NCBI GenBank assembly: GCA_027062325.1
Contig: JAMOTN010000079.1
Location: 1 to 64,000 of the forward strand
Reading direction: 5' to 3'
From: a bacterium
GTDB lineage: Bacteria; JAMOTN01
Length of the DNA: 64,000 nucleotides
Shown here: piece after piece, positions 28,273-36,354 of the stretch
Numbering within the stretch: the first letter of the stretch is position 1
Layout: each line of letters begins with the position of its first letter
Program-made: the position numbers and the translations under genes
Notes under the pieces: generated by a model
Databases searched by the model: none
What the model was told of the DNA's origin: nothing
The model's input: only the letters and a program-made list of their open reading frames with translations

Positions 28273-29307
28273 TTATCCAAACAATACCTTAAAGTCTTCA
28301 TACTGGCTTATAGGAACAGTTTTTAACTCAGCAACAGCATCCTCGAGCGCAACATCAACAACATCGCTACCATGCAAAGCTGCCATGCGCCCAAATTTTG
28401 AAGCAAGTACAAGCTCTCCTGCTTTTAAACCATATCTCAAACCAAGCATTCTATCAAAGGCACTTGGGGCACCTCCACGCTGAACATGTCCCAATATAAC
28501 GCTTCTTACTTCTTTTTCTCCACGCTTTTTGAATTCCTTCTCAATTGCTTTGGCGATTCCACCAAGTCTAACGTGTCCAAACTCATCAAGCTCTGTATCC
28601 TGCAATACTTCTCCTTCAGCAAGTCTTGCCCCTTCTGCCACTGCAATTATGGTGTAAACCTCTCCTCTCTCACGACGTCTTCTTACAACATCCACTAACT
28701 CATCTATCGTAAACGGCACCTCTGGAATAACAACATAATGAGCACCACCTGCAACTCCACCGTAAAGAGCAAGCCATCCAGCATGCCTTCCCATTATCTC
28801 AACAATCATCGTTCTCTGATGAGAACGAGCAGTCGTGTGTAATCTATCCAAACTCTCTGCAATTATGTTGACCGCCGTGTCAAACCCAAAAGTTATGTCA
28901 GTCGCAGAAAGATCATTGTCAATAGTCTTTGGTACTCCAACTATTGGCAGCCCTTCCTCATTTGAAAGCTTGTTCGCAACTCCAAGAGTATCCTCTCCAC
29001 CTATTGCAACAAGCGCATCCAATCCCATCTTTTCAAAATTCTCAACAACTTTTTTTACACCGTCTTCTTTTTTGTAGGGATTAGTACGTGAGGTAAATAT
29101 TATAGTTCCACCTGTGCGATGAATATCTGATACATCTTCTCTTTTTAACTCAACATAGTCTCCTTCTATCATTCCAGCCCATCCTCTTCTTACTCCTATA
29201 ACTTCCCAGCCTTCTGCCATGAGCCTTTCTGCAACCGCTCTTATCACCGCATTCAATCCAGGGCAATCTCCTCCACCTGTCAAAATTCCAACTCTCTTAC
29301 CCATCAT
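28273..29307 (-). CDS. pfkA: 6-phosphofructokinase, PfkA family, with pyrophosphate-type active-site residues
   Basis: It interconverts fructose 6-phosphate and fructose 1,6-bisphosphate. The 344-residue protein has GGGDCPGLN (11-19), GGED (103-106), PKTIDND (126-132), MGRHAGW and GHVQRGG. ATP enzymes have Gly at the second position of GGDG-S and in PGTIDND (Gly104 and Gly124 of E. coli); here these are Asp106 and Lys127, the pair known for pyrophosphate-dependent enzymes. The predicted reaction is therefore PPi-dependent and reversible (inference). The ATG at 29307 or 29304 follows AAAGGAGGG. A 46-bp piece of its 5' region is copied in inverted orientation at 30247-30292. Confidence 0.92.
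   Translation of the reverse strand: MMGKRVGILTGGGDCPGLNAVIRAVAERLMAEGWEVIGVRRGWAGMIEGDYVELKREDVSDIHRTGGTIIFTSRTNPYKKEDGVKKVVENFEKMGLDALVAIGGEDTLGVANKLSNEEGLPIVGVPKTIDNDLSATDITFGFDTAVNIIAESLDRLHTTARSHQRTMIVEIMGRHAGWLALYGGVAGGAHYVVIPEVPFTIDELVDVVRRRRERGEVYTIIAVAEGARLAEGEVLQDTELDEFGHVRLGGIAKAIEKEFKKRGEKEVRSVILGHVQRGGAPSAFDRMLGLRYGLKAGELVLASKFGRMAALHGSDVVDVALEDAVAELKTVPISQYEDFKVLFG
29197..29242 (-). repeat. Arm A of a 46-bp inverted repeat (inside pfkA)
   Basis: This stretch of the pfkA coding region (encoding residues RAVAERLMAEGWEVI) recurs in inverted orientation at 30247-30292 with 44 of 46 bases identical. This arm is the probable source, because it lies in conserved coding sequence. The arms flank about 1 kb. 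Confidence 0.9.
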
Positions 29308-29355
29308 TATCCCTCCTTTGAACAATTCTAATTTGTTAATGATTAGTTAATTCTC

Positions 29356-29790
29356 TCAAATCCTTGCCTGTATTATCGCAGTAACTCCAACTCCAACTAC
29401 CCTATTTGCCTTAAGAGGATTGGTTGAATCCACAGGAACAACTATCTTAACATCCCAACGTCCCTTCGTTTTAAAATCAGTCTGAATCATCATAACTGCT
29501 TTTACATCTTTCAACTTATCCTCCGGTCCAGACACCTGAGCCGCTCCAACGTAGGTTCTTTTATCAAAAGTTATCATAGGAACAACTTTCGTCATCTCCT
29601 TGGCAGCTAGTCCTCTATTGGCCGTAATTGTGTTTATAAAGTTATTCAATTCATCTGCTATCTCCTTTATAACAGCAGCTGTAACAACCGTTTTGGCAGT
29701 TTTTCTAAAAAGATCCTTTAATTTAAATGCATTGGTAGTGTACGCAATAAACAACACCATAACCATGAGCGAAGCAATCCACTTTCTCAT
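29356..29790 (-). CDS. Small exported protein of unknown function
   Basis: The 144-residue product has a clear signal peptide (residues 1-20, MRKWIAS... ending TNA) and a mature part with a helical start and beta-rich end. There is a VVPVDS and VGVGVTAIIQ tail. I do not recognise a family. The ATG at 29790 is chosen because GGAGGGG lies six bases upstream; two earlier ATG codons of the frame overlap that site. It lies between rnpB and pfkA. A TATAAT hexamer about 40 bp upstream suggests its own promoter. Confidence 0.55.
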   Translation of the reverse strand: MRKWIASLMVMVLFIAYTTNAFKLKDLFRKTAKTVVTAAVIKEIADELNNFINTITANRGLAAKEMTKVVPMITFDKRTYVGAAQVSGPEDKLKDVKAVMMIQTDFKTKGRWDVKIVVPVDSTNPLKANRVVGVGVTAIIQARI

Positions 29791-29830
29791 AACCATCCCC
29801 TCCAATCACAAAACTATTACATGCAGTCTA

Positions 29831-29836
29831 ATTATA
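29831..29836 (-). promoter_or_regulatory. Candidate -10 element upstream of the small exported protein gene
   Basis: A perfect TATAAT on the minus strand lies about 40 bp ahead of the ATG at 29790, downstream of rnpB. A good -35 at 17 bases is not evident, so support is only partial. Confidence 0.4.
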
Positions 29837-29894
29837 GGCAAAACAACCACCAATATAATAATACCAGCTAAAAAATAAATTTAAAAAGTGAAAA

Positions 29895-30231
29895 GCGGGT
29901 GGGCGGTAAGCCGGATTCTGTTATCGAGGAGCATCTGTCTGGGGAAAGAGTTGCCTCTTTCCTCAAGCGAGCCACCTGGAGTGTAGGCAGGAGCCAGCCC
30001 ACTCCATTTGCTCTTGCTCAGGGCAGGGGTTACAGTGCCGTCGCTGCTTACGCAGGACGCGGTGGGCTCTTACCCCACCTTTTCACCTTTTCCCACTGAA
30101 AAACTCAGCAGGTAGTCTGTTTTCTGTTGCCCTTACCCATCGTCACCGATGCCGGCTTTTAACCGGTACCCGCTCCGTTCAGAGTCCGGACTTTCCTCTG
30201 GAAAATCCCAGCGCTCCTCTACCCACCCGCT
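29895..30231 (-). ncRNA. rnpB: RNase P RNA (bacterial type A-like)
   Basis: The catalytic RNA that removes 5' leaders from tRNA precursors. On the minus strand the 5' end AGCGGGTGGG pairs with the 3' end CCCACCCGC (helix P1). Conserved region I reads GAGGAAAGTCCGGACTC, followed later by AAGGTGAAAAGGTGGGGTAAGAGC and the GCAAGAGCAAAT segment, and the universally conserved ACAGAATCCGGCTTA lies near the 3' end. About 337 nt long and much richer in G+C than its surroundings. The P15 loop does not show the usual GGU that pairs with tRNA CCA ends. It ends in a T-run after P1. Confidence 0.97.
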
Positions 30232-30236
30232 ATTAA

Positions 30237-30265
30237 ATTATAAACAAAGAGCAGTTGCAGAAAGG
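30237..30265 (-). promoter_or_regulatory. Promoter of rnpB
   Basis: A perfect TATAAT (30237-30242) on the minus strand lies six bases ahead of the RNA 5' end. With 17-base spacing the -35 position (30260-30265) reads CCTTTC, a poor match, and falls inside the inverted copy of the pfkA fragment. Confidence 0.6.
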
Positions 30266-30292
30266 CTCATAGCAGAAGGCTGGGAAGTTATA
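30247..30292 (+). repeat. Arm B of a 46-bp inverted repeat (pfkA fragment next to rnpB)
   Basis: An inverted copy of pfkA bases 29197-29242 with two differences (ATG to ATA, GCG to GCA in the coding sense). On the plus strand it still reads as the same 15 residues, apart from one Met-to-Ile change, then six more codons and a stop, without an upstream start codon. It overlaps the rnpB -35 region and contains the stop codon of the lipoprotein gene, so it looks like a recent insertion or template-switch product. Confidence 0.9.
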
Positions 30293-31403
30293 AAGAAGAT
30301 GGAACATATTTAATATAAACACCATAAGTAGAACCTACCTTGTAAATCTCTTCTCCATCACTACTTAAAACCTCTACTTCAACTGGAAATGTTGCATCTC
30401 TCAACAAATTAGCAATACCATCCAAATCTACCACTATTCCTCCAACACTGGCACTATTGGTCGCCTTCACAAATTGAACAAAATCAAATGAATAATCATT
30501 ATCTATTATGTAAAGCTTCTGGTATGGTTTTAGAACTACTTTAAAAGCCCCATTACCATCTCTGGCTACAACTCCTTTTATATCCTTCAATAAAACCTTC
30601 TTACCTCCAAAATCAACTTTTAACATCAAGTCCAACAATCCCATACTTGAAAAATCCAACTCCAAAGATCCAAACTCAGGAGTAGAAACTTCAATATCAT
30701 AAGTAGCATACGTTACAACAGAAGATGGAGTATATAATTCAAAGGAACTAACTTCACTCAAGTAATCAATTCTGCCCAAAATCGAAACAAAATCTGTCAA
30801 GGCAATCATTCCAGCTTCAGCCGTAGTTATAACACCATTGGCTAAATCTATCATCTGCTTAGCTGCTACAGGTAAAGTAGCTCCTGTTATAAAAAAGTTC
30901 TCAGCTAACATTTGATTCATCTGGTAATGGTACATATCCTCCTTTAAATCATCCGGATTTTCGTCAAAATTACCAGTATACCAATTCAAAGCCCTATAAA
31001 GTCGCACCAACTTTTCTCTCTTTACAGCATCAATACTAGTAAAATCCATGATCCCAGCTATACCATACAAAATGTAACTAAAAGGTGAAAGTATCAATCT
31101 TCCCATAGAAAGCTTCCCCTCAGTCTTCATATAAACTCCTTCTACAGTAGCTCCTACTTGAACCACAACGTCCTTCACATCCGGTGGAAAAGCAACCGCA
31201 ACACTTCTCGCATAAGTTCTAAAAGTATCACTCAAATAAGGAGAACTTACATCCACATCCACATCTTCAAGCTCATCCGTTATAACAGCAACTTCCAAAA
31301 CTCCCCCTCCAACAACATCAGTGTTGAGGCATCCATTTAAAACAAGACTTACGATCAACATCACACCAGCCCATAGAATTATTTTCCCACCACTTTCTCT
31401 CAT
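30288..31403 (-). CDS. Lipoprotein of unknown function
   Basis: The 371-residue protein starts with a lipoprotein signal (residues 7-25) ending in a lipobox L-N-G-C, so it should be lipid-anchored after export. The mature part has acidic strands at first (VDVDVSSPYL), a helical middle (about 110-210), and a beta-rich C-terminal half. No family is recognised. The ATG has GGAGGGG upstream. Its last codons and stop lie at the edge of the inverted pfkA fragment, so the present C-terminus may have been set by that event. Confidence 0.65.
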   Translation of the reverse strand: MRESGGKIILWAGVMLIVSLVLNGCLNTDVVGGGVLEVAVITDELEDVDVDVSSPYLSDTFRTYARSVAVAFPPDVKDVVVQVGATVEGVYMKTEGKLSMGRLILSPFSYILYGIAGIMDFTSIDAVKREKLVRLYRALNWYTGNFDENPDDLKEDMYHYQMNQMLAENFFITGATLPVAAKQMIDLANGVITTAEAGMIALTDFVSILGRIDYLSEVSSFELYTPSSVVTYATYDIEVSTPEFGSLELDFSSMGLLDLMLKVDFGGKKVLLKDIKGVVARDGNGAFKVVLKPYQKLYIIDNDYSFDFVQFVKATNSASVGGIVVDLDGIANLLRDATFPVEVEVLSSDGEEIYKVGSTYGVYIKYVPSSL

Positions 31404-31420
31404 ATCAGCCCCTCCAAACT

Positions 31421-32437
31421 CTAATCCTTCATTGAGACAATCTCTTCCCCAGATTTAACTCCCACAAAATTGGTCAGACTTTTAGAAGCAATTGGCCACA
31501 CCTTACCCCGCCACCAAAATGTTGTGCTGCTCCCTCCATCTAAATTTACAGCCTTTTTCAAACCAATTTTTATTAGAAACTCCCTCAAATCTTTCAAACT
31601 CAATCCCGGATACTTCACAACTCCCAACACAAAATCTTTGCCACTCCTAGTCCCAATAAAAACTCGTGTCGTTCTCCTAGAATAAAATTTCTTATTAAAC
31701 CCTTCTTTATACCAAGTAATAACAGGCAACAACATAGGACCTGCTACTACAAACCACTCTGCCCTATTCCAAGGCGTTGCAAGTTCCCACTCTAAATCAA
31801 CTCTTATGGGCTTTTTGGCTAAAATTAAATCCTCCAACTCTTTTGGAAACGAAATTATGTATTCTCCATCTTCTGGATAATAGCTATTTCTAATTACTGC
31901 CGCCACCTTCCCTTTCTTAACTAAAAGCCCACTTTCACCATGCCACATTCCCCACCTCTTATCGTAGATTGCCAATCCATCTGACAAACAGTTATATCCA
32001 TCAACAGAAAACTCCAAAACCTCTGCAGTACTAAATTTAAACTTTAGAATCATCCAACCATCAAACGGAGCAACCTCAAAACTACCATCAACTATTCCAA
32101 AAGCAGTCCTTCCAAATACCTTCTCCACATCAGGCCAAACCAAAGGCTTTTTGTCCTTGAAAATTATCCCCATTATTCTCCATTTTTTGTCAAAAAATGT
32201 TCCATTTAGAATAAGGTCATACTTATCAGAAAGGTATTCAAACTCTCCCATACTATCTACCGGAACCTCAGATACAAATCCATCTCCGACGATTGGCTCT
32301 ATCCTATCCACACCAACCATTCCTTGCCAAACTTCAATGTTAACTCCTCGCCAGTTATAAGTTCTATGAGTTAATGAAAAAACCATGCAAGAATAAATAA
32401 GCTGTAAAATGAAAAAAAGACAAAAACCTCTCCTCAA
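31421..32437 (-). CDS. Exported phosphodiester glycosidase family protein (NAGPA/DUF2233-like)
   Basis: The 338-residue protein has a signal segment (residues 4-21) and a domain of the phosphodiester glycosidase family, related to the mammalian enzyme that uncovers mannose 6-phosphate. Matching features are LILNGTFFD near residue 75, AFGIVDG, VVAGPML, TRVFIGTRSG, and the hallmark VNLDGGSSTTF near the C-terminus. Bacterial members occur with exopolysaccharide or spore-coat sugars; the substrate here is unknown. The start is TTG with GGAGGGAG upstream. It lies 17 bp upstream of the lipoprotein gene. Confidence 0.82.
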   Translation of the reverse strand: MRRGFCLFFILQLIYSCMVFSLTHRTYNWRGVNIEVWQGMVGVDRIEPIVGDGFVSEVPVDSMGEFEYLSDKYDLILNGTFFDKKWRIMGIIFKDKKPLVWPDVEKVFGRTAFGIVDGSFEVAPFDGWMILKFKFSTAEVLEFSVDGYNCLSDGLAIYDKRWGMWHGESGLLVKKGKVAAVIRNSYYPEDGEYIISFPKELEDLILAKKPIRVDLEWELATPWNRAEWFVVAGPMLLPVITWYKEGFNKKFYSRRTTRVFIGTRSGKDFVLGVVKYPGLSLKDLREFLIKIGLKKAVNLDGGSSTTFWWRGKVWPIASKSLTNFVGVKSGEEIVSMKD

Positions 32438-32581
32438 CCTACTCCCTCCTACACTTTCACCTTCAAAAAACTAATCGGCAGGGCAAGGGAGCTTTCTCAA
32501 TTGCTTACTGTACTGAATTAGAAAAAACAAATTCCGAAATATTTTTGTGTAAAAACTTTCACTAAACAAGGAGGCAGCAAT

Positions 32582-33256
32582 ATGCACCACAAAATTGTCT
32601 TTAAAGCATCAACTCCAACAGCTCCAATTTTTTTCATATTCTTCATCATTTTATTTTCCTTTGTAGGGTGTGTTCAAAACGAAGGCACAGATTCTATTGC
32701 TTCTCCACTAATAATAGATGAATCAACTCAGGAAAAGGAAAGTTTGATTAACATTACAAAAAACGCTATTGCATCTCAAAATCTTGACCTTGCTTACAAA
32801 AAGGTCGAAGAACTACTTTCAAGATCCGATCTTACAACTAAAGAGGTGGAGACAGCTTACGTTACCAAAAGCTGGCTGGAGCTTGAGAAGAACAATAACT
32901 GGGAAGAGGCAGAGAAAAATCTAAACGCTGCAACTGTGGTATCTAAATCTTTAAACGACACATATCTTATGAAAGCAATAATCGATCTTCATAACTCACA
33001 ACCTGCACAAGCCAAATTGGATATTCTTAGCATGAAAGACGAAAACGGAAACGCACCATCCTCTCACACTTTTGTGTATACTTCAGAACTTGGCCTCCCA
33101 TACAATACAGGCGACGTACACTTAATTCTAGCTCAGGCATGCCTAGAACTCGGTGCTACCGAAGAAGCTTCTCAATATTTACAATGGGCAGCAGAAGAAG
33201 GAGCAAATCCTGATATTCTAAGATCTGTTCAAGATCTCTTCAACTACCTCTTTTAA
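32582..33256 (+). CDS. TPR-like lipoprotein
   Basis: The first plus-strand gene of the window. The 224-residue protein has a lipoprotein signal (about residues 15-30) with lipobox F-V-G-C, then about four helical TPR-like units (LDLAYKKVEELLSR, EEAEKNLNAAT, LILAQACLELG, EEASQYLQWAAEE). A TPR lipoprotein of this size often serves an envelope assembly complex, but no partner is adjacent. ATG follows AAGGAGGCAGCAAT. Its 3' end overlaps the convergent radical SAM gene by 39 bp. Confidence 0.72.
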   Translation: MHHKIVFKASTPTAPIFFIFFIILFSFVGCVQNEGTDSIASPLIIDESTQEKESLINITKNAIASQNLDLAYKKVEELLSRSDLTTKEVETAYVTKSWLELEKNNNWEEAEKNLNAATVVSKSLNDTYLMKAIIDLHNSQPAQAKLDILSMKDENGNAPSSHTFVYTSELGLPYNTGDVHLILAQACLELGATEEASQYLQWAAEEGANPDILRSVQDLFNYLF

Positions 33257-34558
33257 TGTATTATCTACAATTTTTTCCAATCTTTTTCCCTTTACAAATA
33301 AAACTTTTTTATCAAGATATCCCTTATCAACAAGTGAGGCAACCACTTCTGTGTACCAATCCTTTTTGTTTAAAACATCTGCATCAAAACCTAAAGATAT
33401 GAGATAACGTCTATAACGTTCAATCTTCTTCCAATTGGGTAGCGGAAAATTCGCTAAAAGCCTCTTAATCTCTTCAATCTTTTTTACTCCAAACTTGACA
33501 ACTACAGGATTTATGGAAAACTCTATACCTTTCTTACCAATGAATGGTTTCAATTTTTCAAAAAATCCAGCTTCCCAATCCTCCTCCCAAAGAAGGTATA
33601 TCTTTACAATTTTATCCATTCCTCGACACGCTCTTACAACTTCTAAAAGCTTAGCATCAGAAAAGTACTTACCAACTTCCTTCCTCTTAGCTTCCACAGT
33701 AGTTTCAACACCAAAAGTTACCGTCTGTTGATGCAGATACTTTAAAACCTCAGCTTTAAAACTCCCCACAGTAAATGAACTAGCAGTCAAGTCAAAGTAA
33801 GTCTTTGCAAACTCAAGGTAATCTAAAACCCTAGGAACATCCGTCAAAGCTGTAGTAATAATCCCCAACTTTTTGGCACCAATATCTTTAAACTTTCTCA
33901 ACCTAAGCACTATTTCTTTAAAATTTTCAAACTCTACATAGGCAAATCTCCCAGCAGTCTCCGGCACTACACAAAACGGACATCTTCTTGGACAAGATTT
34001 AGATAACTCTAATAACACCGCATCTTTAAACACTGACCAACTCGAAAAGAATATAGAATAAAAAAATTCCACCTTATCACTTGACGATTTCACAATACCA
34101 TACTTCCTAAAAATATCAGTGCCATACTCATCCAGTAGTGCCTCCACCCTTCCCAATAAAACGCCATCGAACTCACTAGCCCACAAATTTGGAACTACTT
34201 CTACTCCCTTACCACCAGCCAAAATTTTGGCCTTTATATCACATCTTTTCACTATTTCTACAAAATCTTTCTCCCATATACTACTTACTAAAACAAGCTC
34301 AAAATCCCCAAGAGGGCGCAAAGTTTCAACACTTCTTAACTCAGATAATTTAAAGTTAGAAAAGGGTGGAAAAAAAAACCTCTCTATACGAACACCGTAA
34401 TCTGCAAACTTCTTGTAAACAGCCTGCCAAGATAGCGAACCTATAGCCTGTGGATATGGGTATGGAATTAAAAGAGCCACATCTCCCGCACGCTTTTTAA
34501 AAAATGAATATTCGCTTTTTCTGATCTTAAGAACATAATCTTCAATATCTCTTCTCAT
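33218..34558 (-). CDS. Radical SAM protein of unknown substrate
   Basis: The 446-residue protein has a cysteine triad C-P-R-R-C-P-F-C (CxxxCxxC) near residue 195 for the 4Fe-4S cluster that cleaves S-adenosylmethionine. About 170 N-terminal residues could form a small alpha/beta domain like the B12-binding domain of class B enzymes, but the DxHxxG motif is not present. No C-terminal cysteine cluster is seen. The reaction cannot be deduced. The ribosome site is weak and distant (GGAAGGTG). It lies upstream of the convergent TPR lipoprotein gene and downstream of mutL. Confidence 0.78.
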   Translation of the reverse strand: MRRDIEDYVLKIRKSEYSFFKKRAGDVALLIPYPYPQAIGSLSWQAVYKKFADYGVRIERFFFPPFSNFKLSELRSVETLRPLGDFELVLVSSIWEKDFVEIVKRCDIKAKILAGGKGVEVVPNLWASEFDGVLLGRVEALLDEYGTDIFRKYGIVKSSSDKVEFFYSIFFSSWSVFKDAVLLELSKSCPRRCPFCVVPETAGRFAYVEFENFKEIVLRLRKFKDIGAKKLGIITTALTDVPRVLDYLEFAKTYFDLTASSFTVGSFKAEVLKYLHQQTVTFGVETTVEAKRKEVGKYFSDAKLLEVVRACRGMDKIVKIYLLWEEDWEAGFFEKLKPFIGKKGIEFSINPVVVKFGVKKIEEIKRLLANFPLPNWKKIERYRRYLISLGFDADVLNKKDWYTEVVASLVDKGYLDKKVLFVKGKRLEKIVDNTLKEVVEEILNRS

Positions 34559-34618
34559 TAAACTGCTGGTATCACCTTCCTATTTTATATTCTTTCAACC
34601 TCCCCCCAATTATGAACT

Positions 34619-36343
34619 TTATCTTCCCCTTTTAAAAAGCCTCTCAATCAACTTCTCATCCAACACTATGTAGGTTGGTCTTCCATGAATACATCTATCC
34701 TCATTCTCCACACTTAAAAGCTCTGCAAACAATTGAGCAGCCTCATCTGGAAACAACTTCTCCCCAGCTTTAATCGCTCTTTTACAAGCTGCCTGTTTCA
34801 ACACCGCATCTTCATCAACCCGCTCAAACTCAACAACCTCCTTGAACCACTCCTCGGCTTCAGAAACCGAGAACTCTTGAAACCAAGCTGGAACTTCCCT
34901 CACCAAAACTCGCGTTTGCAAAACATCATACTCAAATCCTAGCTCTTTCAAAACCTTATCAGCTGAAAAATACTTGACAAAGTGTTTACCTTCCAACACT
35001 ATCGGTTTCATCAATTTTACAACACCAATCGTCTGCTTTATTTTCTCGTACCTAATCCTCTCGTGTGCTGCATGCTGATCAACAATGTGAAGCTTCCCAT
35101 CCTTCAAAAAGAGAAGATACGTTCCGTAAATTTGACCCAAGTAAGGGTATTTCACAGAACCAAGTTTCTCTTTATCAACTCCAATAGAAGGAGCTGAAAA
35201 ACCCTGACTAAATTCAGTCTCCCCTCCACTTGATTCATTATTTTCAAATTTATTAAACAATCTTGAATCTTCAGAATCAAAAGCTTTACTTTCCAAACCA
35301 GTTGTATCAGACACATTGGCTTCAGCAAATTGATAGGCTTTCTTATTACTCACAATTTCCTTTAAACCAGATATAAAAATTTCCCTCAGTTTTAAAAAAA
35401 CCTCTTCTTCACTCAAAAAGTTTATCTCCAGCTTTCTAGGATGTACATTTACATCTATCTCAAAAGCAGGAACTTTCAAATCTAAAATCCATGAGTAAAA
35501 ACGTGCCCCAAATCCCACTCTGTTAGAAGCAGAATACAAAGCTTGATTAACCACACGTACTCTATCACAGTATCTTCCATTTACTATTATCACTCCAGGA
35601 AAACTCTTATCCACCATAGCAGCGCGAACCCTATAATTTCCTCTTTCAACTTCAAAAAACGCATAAGTCTTACTCTCTCCCACTACACTAACTACCCGCC
35701 TTTTCCAATCAGCTCTTTCAAAACGCTGCCACTTACTCCCTACCTCAAGCTCAAACTCGATCCCTTCATTCGCAAGCATTATACTACTCAAAACTCTCCA
35801 AATTCTCGAAAACTCAACCACATCATCGCGTAAGTGTTTTCTTCTTACTGGCAAGTTGAAGAACAAATCCTCAACTCTAACCTTGGTCCCAGACTTTGGC
35901 AAACCTTGAAGCTTGAAATCAATAAGTCTTCCTCCAACAACCCGTGCAACCGCTCCAACCTCATCTTCTTGAGTTTTACTGGAAATCGTAACTTTAGCCA
36001 CAGAGACTATGGAGTGCAAAGCTTCACCCCTAAAGCCGTAAGTTGCAAGGGAGAGCAAATCAGACTCATTCTCTATCTTACTTGTTGTGAACGGCTGATA
36101 ACACAGTTTCAACTCATCAGGCGTCATACCAACGCCGTCATCCTCAACTTCAATCAAATTCTTTCCCCCAGCCTTTAATCTAACAGATATACGCTTTGCA
36201 ATAGCATCAAGTGAGTTCTCAACGAGCTCTTTTACCACATCAGCAGGACAAGTTATAACTTCTCCCGCCTTCAACTTAGCCCTAACAGAAGGAGGTAGGA
36301 CCTTTATCCTAATTAAACCATTTGTTCCACTCATCCTATTCAA
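34619..36343 (-). CDS. mutL: DNA mismatch repair protein MutL (endonuclease type)
   Basis: MutL links mismatch recognition by MutS to strand incision. The 574-residue protein has a GHKL ATPase domain with AGEVI, VKELVENSLDA, DDGVGM and the TYGFRGEAL lid. The C-terminal domain carries DQHAAHERIRYE, which fits the metal-binding endonuclease motif DQHAx2Ex4E, together with ACKRAIKAG and CIHGRP. It is therefore expected to nick DNA itself and would not need MutH. The TTG at 36343 has GAGGTGA just upstream; the ATG at 36334 is an alternative. It follows tsaD by 11 bp. Confidence 0.96.
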   Translation of the reverse strand: MNRMSGTNGLIRIKVLPPSVRAKLKAGEVITCPADVVKELVENSLDAIAKRISVRLKAGGKNLIEVEDDGVGMTPDELKLCYQPFTTSKIENESDLLSLATYGFRGEALHSIVSVAKVTISSKTQEDEVGAVARVVGGRLIDFKLQGLPKSGTKVRVEDLFFNLPVRRKHLRDDVVEFSRIWRVLSSIMLANEGIEFELEVGSKWQRFERADWKRRVVSVVGESKTYAFFEVERGNYRVRAAMVDKSFPGVIIVNGRYCDRVRVVNQALYSASNRVGFGARFYSWILDLKVPAFEIDVNVHPRKLEINFLSEEEVFLKLREIFISGLKEIVSNKKAYQFAEANVSDTTGLESKAFDSEDSRLFNKFENNESSGGETEFSQGFSAPSIGVDKEKLGSVKYPYLGQIYGTYLLFLKDGKLHIVDQHAAHERIRYEKIKQTIGVVKLMKPIVLEGKHFVKYFSADKVLKELGFEYDVLQTRVLVREVPAWFQEFSVSEAEEWFKEVVEFERVDEDAVLKQAACKRAIKAGEKLFPDEAAQLFAELLSVENEDRCIHGRPTYIVLDEKLIERLFKRGR

Positions 36344-36354
36344 AACTCACCTCG

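Noticed and set aside
29899-30099. Reading frame inside the RNase P RNA
   Set aside because: It lies on the opposite strand of a clearly structured RNA and has no ribosome site.
30250-30315. A small gene for a PfkA-like peptide on the plus strand
   Set aside because: There is no start codon or ribosome site ahead of the copied fragment, and it stops after 21 codons.
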